NCBI GenBank assembly: GCA_913046365.1
Contig: CAJWRM010000009.1
Location: 1 to 64,000 of the forward strand
DNA length: 64,000 bases
Origin: an uncultured Flavobacteriales bacterium
GTDB lineage: Bacteria; Bacteroidota; Bacteroidia; Flavobacteriales_D; Crocinitomicaceae
Direction: 5' to 3'
Position 1 is the stretch's first letter. Each line of letters begins with the position of its first letter. The translations under genes and the position numbers were made by a program. The notes beneath the pieces are model-generated. The model did not search any database and had not been told where the DNA came from. It saw only the letters and a list, made by a program, of their open reading frames with translations. This document shows, piece by piece, positions 10,162 through 20,310 of the stretch.

Positions 10162-11823
10162 TTAAAATTGAAAATATACAAATGGTTTGAAAGTATCTGA
10201 AAAGGCTTGGTATACAAAAATGAGTATAATAGCAACAACAACAGATTGGATGTAAATTGGCAATCTAGTGAAAACTTTTTCTCCAAAAAGCTTTGTCTTT
10301 CCAGGTAGCCAATGTAAAACATAACCAATCAGCATAATGAGCAGCGCCGTGTCAAAACCATCTAATAAAATTGATATTGATTGTTGGTTCAGCTCAAAAT
10401 TATTCCAGATTTGACTAAGCATCTCTGCTGGAGCTCCATCCTTCTCCAATCTAAACCAGATTCGTGTAAAGGTGATGAAATTGAAGGTCAAGAAGATCCT
10501 CCAAATACGCACAGCCCATGTCTTTGATGTTTCATATGGGCTGATTTTTTTCCAATGGTTATATAAAATTAGAGCAATACCATTCATGGCCCCCCAGATA
10601 ACAAAGTTCTCACTTGCCCCATGCCATAATCCACCTAAAATCATTGTAATTAATAGATTTAAATCACGATGAATGTATTTTTTGAAATTGACAAAAAGCA
10701 ATGAAAAAAGAAGGTAAAGCAGCATCAATCCTAAATAAATGAATACGAGCCAATACCATTGCGTAATAAAAACCAGAAAGACCAATATGACAAGTGTCGA
10801 AATATACGTACCTATTCCACCTCCTCTATTTCCACCCAAAGGAATGTAGAGATAATCTCTTAACCAGGATCCCAGTGACTTGTGCCAGCGCCTCCAAAAA
10901 TCAGCAACACTTACTGCTTTGTATGGCGAGTTAAAATTCTCTAAAAGCTTAAAGCCCATTAAGCGAGATATACCTATTGCGATATCCGTATATCCGGAGA
11001 AATCCCCATAAATCTGCAGGGAATATCCCCACATGGCAAGAATACTAATAAATCCAGGAAAAGCCTCGGGTGCGTCAACAACCTTATCAATAAAGTGAAT
11101 TGCGATATAATCTGCGAGGATTACTTTTTTTAAGATACCTTTTACAATTTGAATGATTGCCCAGCTAAAATCGTTGTGATTTAGCTGAAATGGCTGTCTT
11201 ATTTGTGGTATAAAATCTCTAGCTCGGACGATTGGGCCTGCCACAAGTTGAGGGAAAAAGCTGACAAAAAAGGCGTAATCAAAAAAGTTTTTTACGGGGC
11301 CAACCTCTTTCCGATAGATGTCAACTACATAGCTAATACTTTGAAAGGTAAAAAAAGACACTCCTACCGGCAGTACGATATTATCAGCAAATGATCCAGC
11401 ACCCATAAACGTATTGGCCATTCTTGCAAAGACATTGAAGACTTCGTAATTGGTATTGAACATCTCATTAAAAGACTCGGTAAAGAAGTATGCATATTTG
11501 AAATAGCCAAGAGTAAGAAGGTTAAACAATACAGAAAGTGTTACGTAAACTTTTTTTCTTATTTCTGAATTCGTGATACCTAATCCGCGCCCAATGAAGT
11601 AATTTATGATGATACTTGAGCCTAACAGAAGTACAAGCAGGCCGGAGGTTTTAAAATAAAAAAACAGACTTACAACGAATAAAAAGATGCTTCTGGTAAG
11701 CTTGTGCTTATGAATAAAGCTAAAAATGGACATCACAACTAGAAAGAATATCCAGAAATCTAGCTGTGTAAAAATTAAGGGTGTTGCCTCATTGAAAGAA
11801 AAAAGTTGTAACAGCCTCTCCAT
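10162..11823 (-). CDS. MBOAT family O-acyltransferase (AlgI-like)
   Basis: 'LPVGVSFFTFQSISYVVDIYRKE', 'FFPQLVAGPIVRARDFIPQ', 'NFNSPYKAVSVADFWRRWHKSLGSWLRDYLYIPLGGNRGG', 'GGLWHGASENFVIWGAMNG'. Confidence 0.95.
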   Translation of the reverse strand: MERLLQLFSFNEATPLIFTQLDFWIFFLVVMSIFSFIHKHKLTRSIFLFVVSLFFYFKTSGLLVLLLGSSIIINYFIGRGLGITNSEIRKKVYVTLSVLFNLLTLGYFKYAYFFTESFNEMFNTNYEVFNVFARMANTFMGAGSFADNIVLPVGVSFFTFQSISYVVDIYRKEVGPVKNFFDYAFFVSFFPQLVAGPIVRARDFIPQIRQPFQLNHNDFSWAIIQIVKGILKKVILADYIAIHFIDKVVDAPEAFPGFISILAMWGYSLQIYGDFSGYTDIAIGISRLMGFKLLENFNSPYKAVSVADFWRRWHKSLGSWLRDYLYIPLGGNRGGGIGTYISTLVILVFLVFITQWYWLVFIYLGLMLLYLLFSLLFVNFKKYIHRDLNLLITMILGGLWHGASENFVIWGAMNGIALILYNHWKKISPYETSKTWAVRIWRIFLTFNFITFTRIWFRLEKDGAPAEMLSQIWNNFELNQQSISILLDGFDTALLIMLIGYVLHWLPGKTKLFGEKVFTRLPIYIQSVVVAIILIFVYQAFSDTFKPFVYFQF

Positions 11824-11824
11824 T

Positions 11825-13135
11825 TTAAAAATTTACATGTTCTAATTCACATTCTTTCTGATTCAAATACTTTAAAAAAGCATCTATGTACAGCTCTCCT
11901 TTGAGGTGATACCCTTCTTTCGTGAAATGGACAAGGTCACTGCGCATGAGATTCGCATTTTTCCATGTATATGACGAACCTAACCCTCCCATAAAACCAT
12001 AAAAGTCCCATACTCCTGTTTTGTATTTCTTAGCAAGCTCAACAATCACATTTCTCTGCCTTTCTGTATTTTTATTGGGATAACGTCTTTTGTAATAGCA
12101 GTCATTTGGAACAGTAAGTAAAATCGCACAGTCTGGATTGGCCTCTAAAACAATTTTCACCATTGCTTCGAGGTTATCTTTATAGACATTGGGATCAAAC
12201 TTTTCGTAAGGCATGAAGCCATCATTCGTACCTACAGAGAAGGCAAAGAAATCGGGAGGGGTTTGCTTTAAATCTCGTAAGAAAAATTCATTATCTAAAT
12301 AAGTGTATAAGCCTGCACCATTTATTCCAATTGAGTTATAGGCTATTCCAGGAAGGGTGTTCATTAGCTCAAATCCATATAAATCGAGGCGATAAGGACT
12401 CTTGCTTGTTCTCACAAATTGAATATCAAGTGAATCAATAGGATCAGTAAATTGAATCTCGGTATAGCCCATTTCTGCGCAGCGTCTAACGGATTCAATC
12501 AGTATTTCATTTGATCCAAAATTGAAGTCAAAGGGAATTACCCCACTATTGTGGTAGATTCTTAATGCCGCTATAGGTGGGCTCACGCGTGTTTTCTTAT
12601 ATATAAAGTTTAAACCAATTAGGGAGTCTGAACATGAAATTGCTGCACCTGTAATTCCATAATGTAGGAATTTTGGTCTGTGAATGACACTTCGGTAACC
12701 ACTCCAATTGTTTGAAGAAGTGAATCGATAATTACTAGGATTGTTGGTTCTAGCTAAATTAAATGGAAAAACCAATCCGCGGTGTCCTTTTAATCCGGGC
12801 CAATTCCTTTGTAGAAAGCTTCTGAAATCATGCGTATAAATGTCTGCTTGAATGTGGGATCCTCCAATATGATAAAAATTCAGCTTTCTATCTTTAAATT
12901 CAATCATAGAATCGATGCTTACATAAAGCTTATCCCAGTTCTTGTTTTCAGATGAAGGGAATTCAAATACGTTTTTGTCAAATTGAATAAAAGGGAACTG
13001 GTTTACGGCATTCGTGTCAATACTCACCGTTTGGACGAGTGAAATTTGAGTTGAATCATTTGTCTCCTGTGCCCAAAAAATAAATGGAAGGAAAGCATAA
13101 GTGCAAAAATTCAGAAGCCATTTATTCATTATCAA
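11825..13135 (-). CDS. SGNH/GDSL hydrolase-like secreted protein
   Basis: 'FYHIGGSHIQADIY', 'FFAFSVGTNDGF', C-terminal 'DLVHFTKEGYHLKGELY'. Confidence 0.8.
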   Translation of the reverse strand: MIMNKWLLNFCTYAFLPFIFWAQETNDSTQISLVQTVSIDTNAVNQFPFIQFDKNVFEFPSSENKNWDKLYVSIDSMIEFKDRKLNFYHIGGSHIQADIYTHDFRSFLQRNWPGLKGHRGLVFPFNLARTNNPSNYRFTSSNNWSGYRSVIHRPKFLHYGITGAAISCSDSLIGLNFIYKKTRVSPPIAALRIYHNSGVIPFDFNFGSNEILIESVRRCAEMGYTEIQFTDPIDSLDIQFVRTSKSPYRLDLYGFELMNTLPGIAYNSIGINGAGLYTYLDNEFFLRDLKQTPPDFFAFSVGTNDGFMPYEKFDPNVYKDNLEAMVKIVLEANPDCAILLTVPNDCYYKRRYPNKNTERQRNVIVELAKKYKTGVWDFYGFMGGLGSSYTWKNANLMRSDLVHFTKEGYHLKGELYIDAFLKYLNQKECELEHVNF

Positions 13136-14612
13136 ATTTTGTTTCTTTTTCCGTTGCTATTCGTTTATCCCACTTATTGTATGCATCAATAAATGCATCG
13201 TAAAACATTTGCGATGCCTTTTTTGCGCCTTTTGTTGTAAAATGAACATAGTCTTGACCTGCGAGTTTGTTCTCAACCCATGCATACATAGAATCCTTTC
13301 CACCCATAGCGTTGTATAAATCCCAATATGAGCCACCTGCGTCGAGCGTTTCCTTGCGCATTTGCTCAATACAATAAGGGATGAATTGGAAAGTTTCATA
13401 GATTCCTTCTCTTAGCTGTGACATGTCACTTGGTCCAATAACGATAATTGCTGCATTTGGGGTACACTTTCTCATAAACAGAATTTGCCTTTTTAGCCTT
13501 CTTGCATAAGACCTTACTCCGCTGCTATCCTTGAAGAATGGAATTGAATTACCTCCAAATTGTAATATTACCAATTTTGTATTCAGCTCCTTGTGCATGT
13601 ATGAAATACTTTCGTAGTCAACTGATGAGAATTGTGTTCCCGAGGACCCACGCATGGCAACATTATTCATTTGCAGACCCACATCACCTTCTAATGAAAT
13701 TCCATTTATTGTTGGGCTTGTTTTGGAATTAAAAACAAGCCTCAGTTTTTCAGGTGTTTTGTCAAACTTAATTGAAAGCTTGTGGGTTTTGCCATCAGTC
13801 AGCAAGGAATCTTTTTGAATCAGTACATTGTTTTCATAAACATCAATGACGCAAGTGTCCACGCAATCCGAATAAAATAAATTCACATTCGTGAAGGCTT
13901 TACATCGGGAGTAGCCTTTTGTTGAAGGGGTAAGTTCAATCCATGCCTCAGTTGGTCTCCCCTCTTTATAAGCTAGGCTGTCAATTCTAAACGTGGCTGC
14001 CGATAGCATAGCTCCATATTTTTTTGTGCTCAACTTTTCTTTCCCAAAGATGATTTTTCGTTCAAAGTTCTCAGAATATTTATGCCCAAACGATATAGTA
14101 CTATATACATTTATTGCTGGAATTAATCCAGGTCCTGCACCTCCAAATTGACTTTGAAGTCTTTGGCGTATAAATGCCGTCATTCGATCGCCTTCAATTT
14201 GAGAATCTCCATAGTGGAAAACCGAAAGCTTTTGTTTTTTTTGAGCGATATATTTGAGTTCGGAGAAGAAGGAATTCAGTTGTTTATTTGCGAAATCATT
14301 TTGTTCTAGATGCGTTTGGCTCGCCACGGCAAGCACTGCACTTTTTGTAGGAAGCCCTAACTCTGTTTGTGTTGAGTCTATTTGTGCATCAAAGGATTCA
14401 TCATTGATATCAGAAACAACAACCTCCTTTAAGAAATCCAGGTCTAGTTTCTCTTGTTCTTTCGGTGTTAGTAGTTTTCCCCAGGTCAAGAACTTAAAAC
14501 GTTGACCGAAAATGACATAGCCATCAATTGGTGCAAAATAGACAAGGGGAAGCAGGATTACGCAGGTCAGTAAAAGAAAAAAAAGTACATTTATTGGTTT
14601 ATATTCCCTCAT
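13122..14612 (-). CDS. SGNH/GDSL hydrolase-like protein with N-terminal membrane anchor
   Basis: 'LSVFHYGDSQIEGDRMTAFIRQRL', 'LVILQFGGNSIPFF', 'QDYVHFTTKGAKKASQMFYDAF'; N-terminal TM segment. Confidence 0.8.
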   Translation of the reverse strand: MREYKPINVLFFLLLTCVILLPLVYFAPIDGYVIFGQRFKFLTWGKLLTPKEQEKLDLDFLKEVVVSDINDESFDAQIDSTQTELGLPTKSAVLAVASQTHLEQNDFANKQLNSFFSELKYIAQKKQKLSVFHYGDSQIEGDRMTAFIRQRLQSQFGGAGPGLIPAINVYSTISFGHKYSENFERKIIFGKEKLSTKKYGAMLSAATFRIDSLAYKEGRPTEAWIELTPSTKGYSRCKAFTNVNLFYSDCVDTCVIDVYENNVLIQKDSLLTDGKTHKLSIKFDKTPEKLRLVFNSKTSPTINGISLEGDVGLQMNNVAMRGSSGTQFSSVDYESISYMHKELNTKLVILQFGGNSIPFFKDSSGVRSYARRLKRQILFMRKCTPNAAIIVIGPSDMSQLREGIYETFQFIPYCIEQMRKETLDAGGSYWDLYNAMGGKDSMYAWVENKLAGQDYVHFTTKGAKKASQMFYDAFIDAYNKWDKRIATEKETKFDNE

Positions 14613-14659
14613 TCAAAAACCTTTGCTAAACAAATATAGTTTTTATACAAACATCATCG

Positions 14660-16657
14660 ATGAAAGACAATAAACTCGGCAGCGAAACTTCTCTATACCT
14701 CTTGCAGCATGCTAAAAACCCTATCCATTGGCAGCCATGGAGTGATGAGGTCTTTGGTGATGCAAAATTCGAGGGCAAACTGGTGATCGTGAGTATTGGC
14801 TATTCCGCATGTCACTGGTGTCATGTCATGGAAAAAGAGAGCTTTGAAAATGAGGATGTCGCGCGTTTCATGAATACCAACTTTATAAATATAAAGGTAG
14901 ACCGTGAAGAGCGTCCAGATGTAGATCAATTGTATATGTCGGCATTGCACTTAATGGGAGTACAAGGGGGCTGGCCTTTAAATTGTATTTTACTTCCTGA
15001 CGGTAGGCCAATCTATGGAGGTACATACTTTACTCAGCACAAGTGGCTTAAAGTTTTAAAATCGCTTGTTGAGACATATAAAAACGAACCGAAGCGCGTT
15101 GAGGAGTTTGCGCAAGAAATGCAAGAAAATCTTGAGGACGAACATTATGAACGCGTGAATAATCAGGGTAGTATTAACGAAGAGCGTTTAAATGACTGGG
15201 TAATGAGCCTGAAATCCTCATTTGATTCAGTTTATGGTGGCTATAAATATGTACCTAAATTTCCGCTGCCGAACCATCTTGATTTCATATTAAGCTATGG
15301 ATACAAAGAGAATGATACAGTCCTTAAACATCATATAAGCACGACCCTTTTTTGTATGGCGAATGGAGGGATATATGACCATATTGAGGGTGGGTTTGCA
15401 CGGTATTCTACAGATGCCTCCTGGAAGGTGCCACATTTCGAAAAAATGCTTTATGATAATGCTCAGCTAATGGCGGTATACAGCAACGCGGCAAGGAATA
15501 CTTCTGATGCAAGTGAGTACCGGTTTTATCGTTCCATTGTGGAGGAAACTTTTGGTTATTTATTAGGTAATTTAAGAGCGAGGTCAGGCTCCTATTTGTG
15601 CGCTCAAGATGCGGATAGTGGAGGTTCGGAAGGAGGTTATTATTGTTGGACAGAATTGGAGCTAAAAGAACTTCTTAAAACCGATTATTCTTGGTTTAAA
15701 GATCTTTATAATATTCGACCAGAAACGTGTTGGGAAAATGACTTGTTTATTCTTCAAAAAACAGCTTCTATTGATGATTTTGCACGAAAACAAAATTGGA
15801 CGGAGGACGAAGCGTATGCGAATATTAATCGCGTCAAGTCGATTTTGTCAGTGCGCAGAGAAAAGCGAATTAAGCCAATTATAGATACCAAATCACTGAC
15901 CTCTTGGAATGCATTATTAATAGATGGTTTTTGTCAAGCATATCTTGCTTTTAACCACCGTCAGATTTTAAATGAAGCGAAATCAATTGCAGATTGGATC
16001 CGTGGAAAAATGACAGGAAAGGATGGCTTAATTGCACGTAATTTTGTAAATAACAAGGCAAATATTAACGGTTTTTTAGACGACTATGCTTTGACAATTC
16101 AGGCTTTTATAAAGCTATATCAAATCAACGGTGTGCTTTCACATTTAGAATATGCCAAAGACCTATGCGAGACTGTGATCAATAAATTTTATAGTGAAAA
16201 ACAGAAGCTTTTCTATTACACCCCAAGCGATTCGAAATTGATTGCAAGGAAAATAGATATCGATGACGATGTTGTACCTTCTTCTAATTCGGTCATGGCT
16301 CATAACCTAAATATCCTAGGCACTTATTACAGAATAGAGGATTGGCTTGATAAATGTAAACTGATGCTGGCCACTGTACAAGGGTTCATTAATAAATATC
16401 CAAGTAGCTATGTAAATTGGATGGCGCTCTATGAAAGACTTCTTAATGGGAGTAAAGAAATAAGTGTACTTCTATCTGCACCTATTGAACATACTGAGCT
16501 TTCAAAGCTTATTCAAAACAGTCATGTAATCAGCTATCACAAAGAACTTCCAATGTCTCAGGGACAAAAAGAAAATGGGATCTACCTATGCCAAAATAAA
16601 AGTTGCTTACCGAAAATGTCTTCTATTAATGAGTTGCTCGAAGCTTTAGATTCTTAG
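14660..16657 (+). CDS. DUF255 thioredoxin-domain protein (YyaL/SSP411 family)
   Basis: '[22 protein letters not shown]...[49 protein letters not shown]'. Confidence 0.95.
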   Translation: MKDNKLGSETSLYLLQHAKNPIHWQPWSDEVFGDAKFEGKLVIVSIGYSACHWCHVMEKESFENEDVARFMNTNFINIKVDREERPDVDQLYMSALHLMGVQGGWPLNCILLPDGRPIYGGTYFTQHKWLKVLKSLVETYKNEPKRVEEFAQEMQENLEDEHYERVNNQGSINEERLNDWVMSLKSSFDSVYGGYKYVPKFPLPNHLDFILSYGYKENDTVLKHHISTTLFCMANGGIYDHIEGGFARYSTDASWKVPHFEKMLYDNAQLMAVYSNAARNTSDASEYRFYRSIVEETFGYLLGNLRARSGSYLCAQDADSGGSEGGYYCWTELELKELLKTDYSWFKDLYNIRPETCWENDLFILQKTASIDDFARKQNWTEDEAYANINRVKSILSVRREKRIKPIIDTKSLTSWNALLIDGFCQAYLAFNHRQILNEAKSIADWIRGKMTGKDGLIARNFVNNKANINGFLDDYALTIQAFIKLYQINGVLSHLEYAKDLCETVINKFYSEKQKLFYYTPSDSKLIARKIDIDDDVVPSSNSVMAHNLNILGTYYRIEDWLDKCKLMLATVQGFINKYPSSYVNWMALYERLLNGSKEISVLLSAPIEHTELSKLIQNSHVISYHKELPMSQGQKENGIYLCQNKSCLPKMSSINELLEALDS

Positions 16658-17610
16658 CCCTTTCTTTGAATTACTTTAAGTGCAGCGGCATGAATATGAG
16701 AAGCACCGAGCCCATATTTCTCCATGAGGTCCATAGGTTTGCCACTTTCTCCAAATGAATCATTCACTGCAATGAATTCTTGAGGGCAAGGTGTGTTTGA
16801 CGCCAATACACGGGCGACAGCCTCACCAAGTCCCCCATTAGCCATGTGTTCCTCTGCGCTTACAACACATTTGGTTTTAGCAACAGACCTAAGTATCGCT
16901 TCTTCATCTAGCGGCTTTATCGTATGCATATTGATGAGCTCTACAGAAATTCCTTCAGCTGCCAAAAGCTGAGCGGCTTCTATGGATTTCCATACCATAT
17001 GTCCACATGCAATGATGGTCACATCAGTTCCCTCTTGAATGATGTCTGCTTTCCCAATTTGAAAAACAGCATCGGGCTTTATAAAAATCGGCATTACAGG
17101 TCTTCCAAATCTTAAATAAACGGCACCTTCATGGTCTGCAATTGCTTTTGTGGCTTGTTTTGTCTGGTTGAAATCTGCGGGTACTACAACAGTAATATTT
17201 GGAAGCATTCTCATCATTCCAATATCTTCTAGAATTTGGTGTGTTGCACCATCTTCTCCAAGTGTCAATCCAGCGTGAGAAGCACATATTTTCACATTTT
17301 TTTGAGAATATGCGATAGATTGTCTGATTTGATCATACACCCTTCCGGTAGAGAAATTGGCGAAGGTTCCTGTAAAAGGAATTTTACCACCAATGGTCAT
17401 TCCTGCTGCCATACCCATCATATTTGCCTCAGCAATACCCACTTGAAAGAATCGATCAGGAAAAGCATTTTGAAAGGCATTCATTTTTAATGAACCTGTT
17501 AGGTCAGCACAAAGGGCAACAACATTTTCATTCTGCGCGCCTAGTTCAGCAAGTCCCTCGCCAAAGCCAGAACGTGTATCTTTATTTCCTAATATTTCAA
17601 TACTCTCCAT
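16654..17610 (-). CDS. Transketolase, C-terminal subunit
   Basis: '[32 protein letters not shown]', '[29 protein letters not shown]', '[20 protein letters not shown]'. Confidence 0.94.
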   Translation of the reverse strand: MESIEILGNKDTRSGFGEGLAELGAQNENVVALCADLTGSLKMNAFQNAFPDRFFQVGIAEANMMGMAAGMTIGGKIPFTGTFANFSTGRVYDQIRQSIAYSQKNVKICASHAGLTLGEDGATHQILEDIGMMRMLPNITVVVPADFNQTKQATKAIADHEGAVYLRFGRPVMPIFIKPDAVFQIGKADIIQEGTDVTIIACGHMVWKSIEAAQLLAAEGISVELINMHTIKPLDEEAILRSVAKTKCVVSAEEHMANGGLGEAVARVLASNTPCPQEFIAVNDSFGESGKPMDLMEKYGLGASHIHAAALKVIQRKG

Positions 17611-17612
17611 AG

Positions 17613-18962
17613 TTATAATTTTAAATAATTCGTATTCAATGTTTTAATGCTAAATGTTTTTTCATTTGTGTATGCGCTAGTGAACTGGTCCTTTTCGCGG
17701 AAAACAATTTTATATTCTCCAGGTTGAAGCTGCCATTTTTGTGCCCGTACTTTTGGGTTTAAGTTACATACCCATTCGTAATCGTTATTTGTTCGTTTCA
17801 CAAATATTTGGCCCACATATAGTTTTGCAGTTCTCAGGTCTAATATACCCGGTGCAGGGATATCGATTGTGCTGGTTTTGTATTCTTTTATTTCAATTGT
17901 TTTATAGGTTCTTGGCAGTGTAAAAATCTCTAGGTCATATTCTCCAATCAAATATTTCTGTGTACTCCCTAGGTCTTGATGGTTTATGGTTTCTTTTGCA
18001 CCTTTCTTTGATATACGTGCTTGATACTTTGTCTTGTAATTACTTCTTGAGCTGATAACTTTTAAATATCCTTGAGCAGCGTCTACCATAATTGTATTAT
18101 GCGTATGCTCCTTAATTTCTATATTTTTCTTTTTTAGTTCGGGTAAGGTCGAAACCATTAAATCGTATTTGATTTCCGGATTTAATACCAAGGTGTCAGG
18201 GTTTTTATATCGGTTCAGGGTATGTGTATACGTGTAGAGTAATTCTTGGCTTCCTGCGCGATAGAAAAACATGCTTACATCAGTTTCTTTGGGCTTAAGC
18301 GAAAGATCATTTAGGTTGACCTGAACAGTCGTGTTAAGGAGCGCTTTATCAATAATATTCGTCAATACTGATTTGAATGTTTTCTTATTTTCAGCCTCAG
18401 TGAAAGAACCAATACAATTGAATTTTTCCAGATAGGAGAGGTCAAGTCCAATTCCAATCACAAAAGGTGTCACATTCACTTCTTTTTCTTTAAGTTTTTT
18501 GGCAATGATGCAGGGGTCATTGTCGCATGATTCTAGCCCATCCGTAATTAAAATGATGAAATTGCGCGCATCACTCGTAGGGAAATCACCTGCTGCCGCC
18601 TCTAAAGATCGGGCAATTGGTGTAGCTCCTTTTGCATTCAAATACTTTACAGTTTTTTTTATCTCATCAATGGTGTTTTTCCCAAAGGGTACCTCTAGCT
18701 TTGTATCGTTACAGTCTTGAAATGTGTTGTTTACTATTGATTGATGGCCGTAAACCCTAAGGGCAATTTCTAAATCAGGTATCCCCCTCAAGTCTTCTAT
18801 AGATTCATTTAATATTTCCTTAGCAGATTCCATTCGGGTTTGATTATCCCACTTTAGATTCATACTATTTGAAGCATCTAAAATAAATAGTATCCTTGTC
18901 TTCTTTTGGCTGTATGAAGCCAATGAAGTAAAAATGAATAAGATGCTTAAAAATTTATACAC
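17613..18962 (-). CDS. Secreted von Willebrand factor A domain protein
   Basis: MIDAS '[15 protein letters not shown]', '[17 protein letters not shown]'; N-terminal signal peptide. Confidence 0.88.
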   Translation of the reverse strand: MYKFLSILFIFTSLASYSQKKTRILFILDASNSMNLKWDNQTRMESAKEILNESIEDLRGIPDLEIALRVYGHQSIVNNTFQDCNDTKLEVPFGKNTIDEIKKTVKYLNAKGATPIARSLEAAAGDFPTSDARNFIILITDGLESCDNDPCIIAKKLKEKEVNVTPFVIGIGLDLSYLEKFNCIGSFTEAENKKTFKSVLTNIIDKALLNTTVQVNLNDLSLKPKETDVSMFFYRAGSQELLYTYTHTLNRYKNPDTLVLNPEIKYDLMVSTLPELKKKNIEIKEHTHNTIMVDAAQGYLKVISSRSNYKTKYQARISKKGAKETINHQDLGSTQKYLIGEYDLEIFTLPRTYKTIEIKEYKTSTIDIPAPGILDLRTAKLYVGQIFVKRTNNDYEWVCNLNPKVRAQKWQLQPGEYKIVFREKDQFTSAYTNEKTFSIKTLNTNYLKL

Positions 18963-19804
18963 TAATAATCGCCTAAAGTTTCTTCAAGTTGGCTCAGTGC
19001 ATCACTCAATTGTTCTTCATTTGGAGCAACACCATGCCATTTGTGGGTACCCATCATAAAATCTACACCCATTCCCATTTCTGTCTTCATAATGACTACA
19101 ACGGGTTTTCCATGGCCTATTTTCTGTTTAGCTTCTGTCATGGTGTTATGTATGTTATCAAAGTTATGTCCGTCCATTTCTAGAACCTCCCATCCAAAAG
19201 CTTGCCACTTTTCAGTCAAAGAACCTAGAGAGAGCACATCATCAACATCTCCGTCTATTTGTCTTCCATTAAAATCTATAGTCGCAATAAGGTTATCAAC
19301 CTTGTTTGCTGCCGCATACATTGCTGCCTCCCAAATCTGTCCTTCTTGAAGTTCTCCATCCCCATGTAGCGTATAAACAATCGATTTATCTTTGTTTAAT
19401 TTTTTTGTTTGTGCTGTGCCTATTGCTACGGATAGACCTTGACCTAGTGAACCAGAGGCCATTCTTATACCTTCGAGCTGCTTATCTGTTGAGGGATGCC
19501 CTTGTAGACGGGAAGATATTTTACGAAATGTATCCAATTCGGGCACAGGGAAATAGCCTTTGCGCGCTAAAACACTATACCAAACAGGTGAAATGTGTCC
19601 GTTTGAAAGAAAAAATACGTCTTCATTCAAGGCATCCATTGTGAAATTAGACGAATTATGATTCATGGCCTCGAAATACAAATAAGTTAGAAAGTCGGCA
19701 CAACCCAAAGAACCACCTGGATGTCCTGATTTTACAGCAGAAACCATTCGTACTATATCTCTTCTTACTTGCGATGAAATTGCTTTTAAGTCCTCTTTAT
19801 TCAT
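18962..19804 (-). CDS. Transketolase, N-terminal (thiamine-diphosphate) subunit
   Basis: 'VRRDIVRMVSAVKSGHPGGSLGCADFLTYLYF', 'GSLGQGLSVAIGTA', 'YTLHGDGELQEGQIWEAAMYAA'. Confidence 0.94.
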   Translation of the reverse strand: MNKEDLKAISSQVRRDIVRMVSAVKSGHPGGSLGCADFLTYLYFEAMNHNSSNFTMDALNEDVFFLSNGHISPVWYSVLARKGYFPVPELDTFRKISSRLQGHPSTDKQLEGIRMASGSLGQGLSVAIGTAQTKKLNKDKSIVYTLHGDGELQEGQIWEAAMYAAANKVDNLIATIDFNGRQIDGDVDDVLSLGSLTEKWQAFGWEVLEMDGHNFDNIHNTMTEAKQKIGHGKPVVVIMKTEMGMGVDFMMGTHKWHGVAPNEEQLSDALSQLEETLGDY

Positions 19805-19837
19805 GATTTTATTTATTGGATAGTATTGCTAACTTTA

Positions 19838-19845
19838 CAAAGCTA
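19838..19845 (-). promoter_or_regulatory. -7 element TAGCTTTG upstream of the transketolase operon
   Basis: Exact TAnnTTTG on the - strand, about 34 nt before the ATG. Confidence 0.4.
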
Positions 19846-19905
19846 ATTTTAATTGTCATTAGACTTGTGTTTTTCTTTTAACAAAAGGAGCAACTTTTCA
19901 ACGAT

Positions 19906-20310
19906 TTGAAGGTCTATAATGATGAAAACAATATGTTTATGAAATTATTATTCTCTATCACCTTATTTTTATGTCTATGTTTTCAAGCTTTTTCTCAAGA
20001 TAAAAACAGCAAATTGCTCCTGAGTTACAGTCAAGAAGAGCTAAATCTTATTGAGCAAGCAGACGAACATCAATTCCAATTATTAAACTATGCTGTTGAC
20101 CATGCCATTTACACCTCTGAATATCATGAAGCTAAGCATTCCAGTCTACCAGTTATTTCTTTGAAAGAAAGTGCCAACAATCCCACTTTTACTGATTTTG
20201 GTCTAAAAATAAAAGACCAAAATCAATATTTTTATTGGGAAAGTGAAGGAAAGCTACTTGTTGTGAAATCATTTTGGGTTTTAAATCAAGAAAAACAAGC
20301 AAAATTATGA
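19906..20310 (+). CDS. Hypothetical secreted protein
   Basis: 134 aa with signal-peptide-like 'MKLLFSITLFLCLCFQAFSQ'; the actual start may be an internal Met; overlaps the next gene by a few nt. Confidence 0.6.
   Translation: MKVYNDENNMFMKLLFSITLFLCLCFQAFSQDKNSKLLLSYSQEELNLIEQADEHQFQLLNYAVDHAIYTSEYHEAKHSSLPVISLKESANNPTFTDFGLKIKDQNQYFYWESEGKLLVVKSFWVLNQEKQAKL

Noticed and set aside
16654-19804. Split transketolase as a frameshift or pseudogene
   Set aside because: The halves are separate intact genes with a complete gene between them; two-subunit transketolases are common in bacteria.
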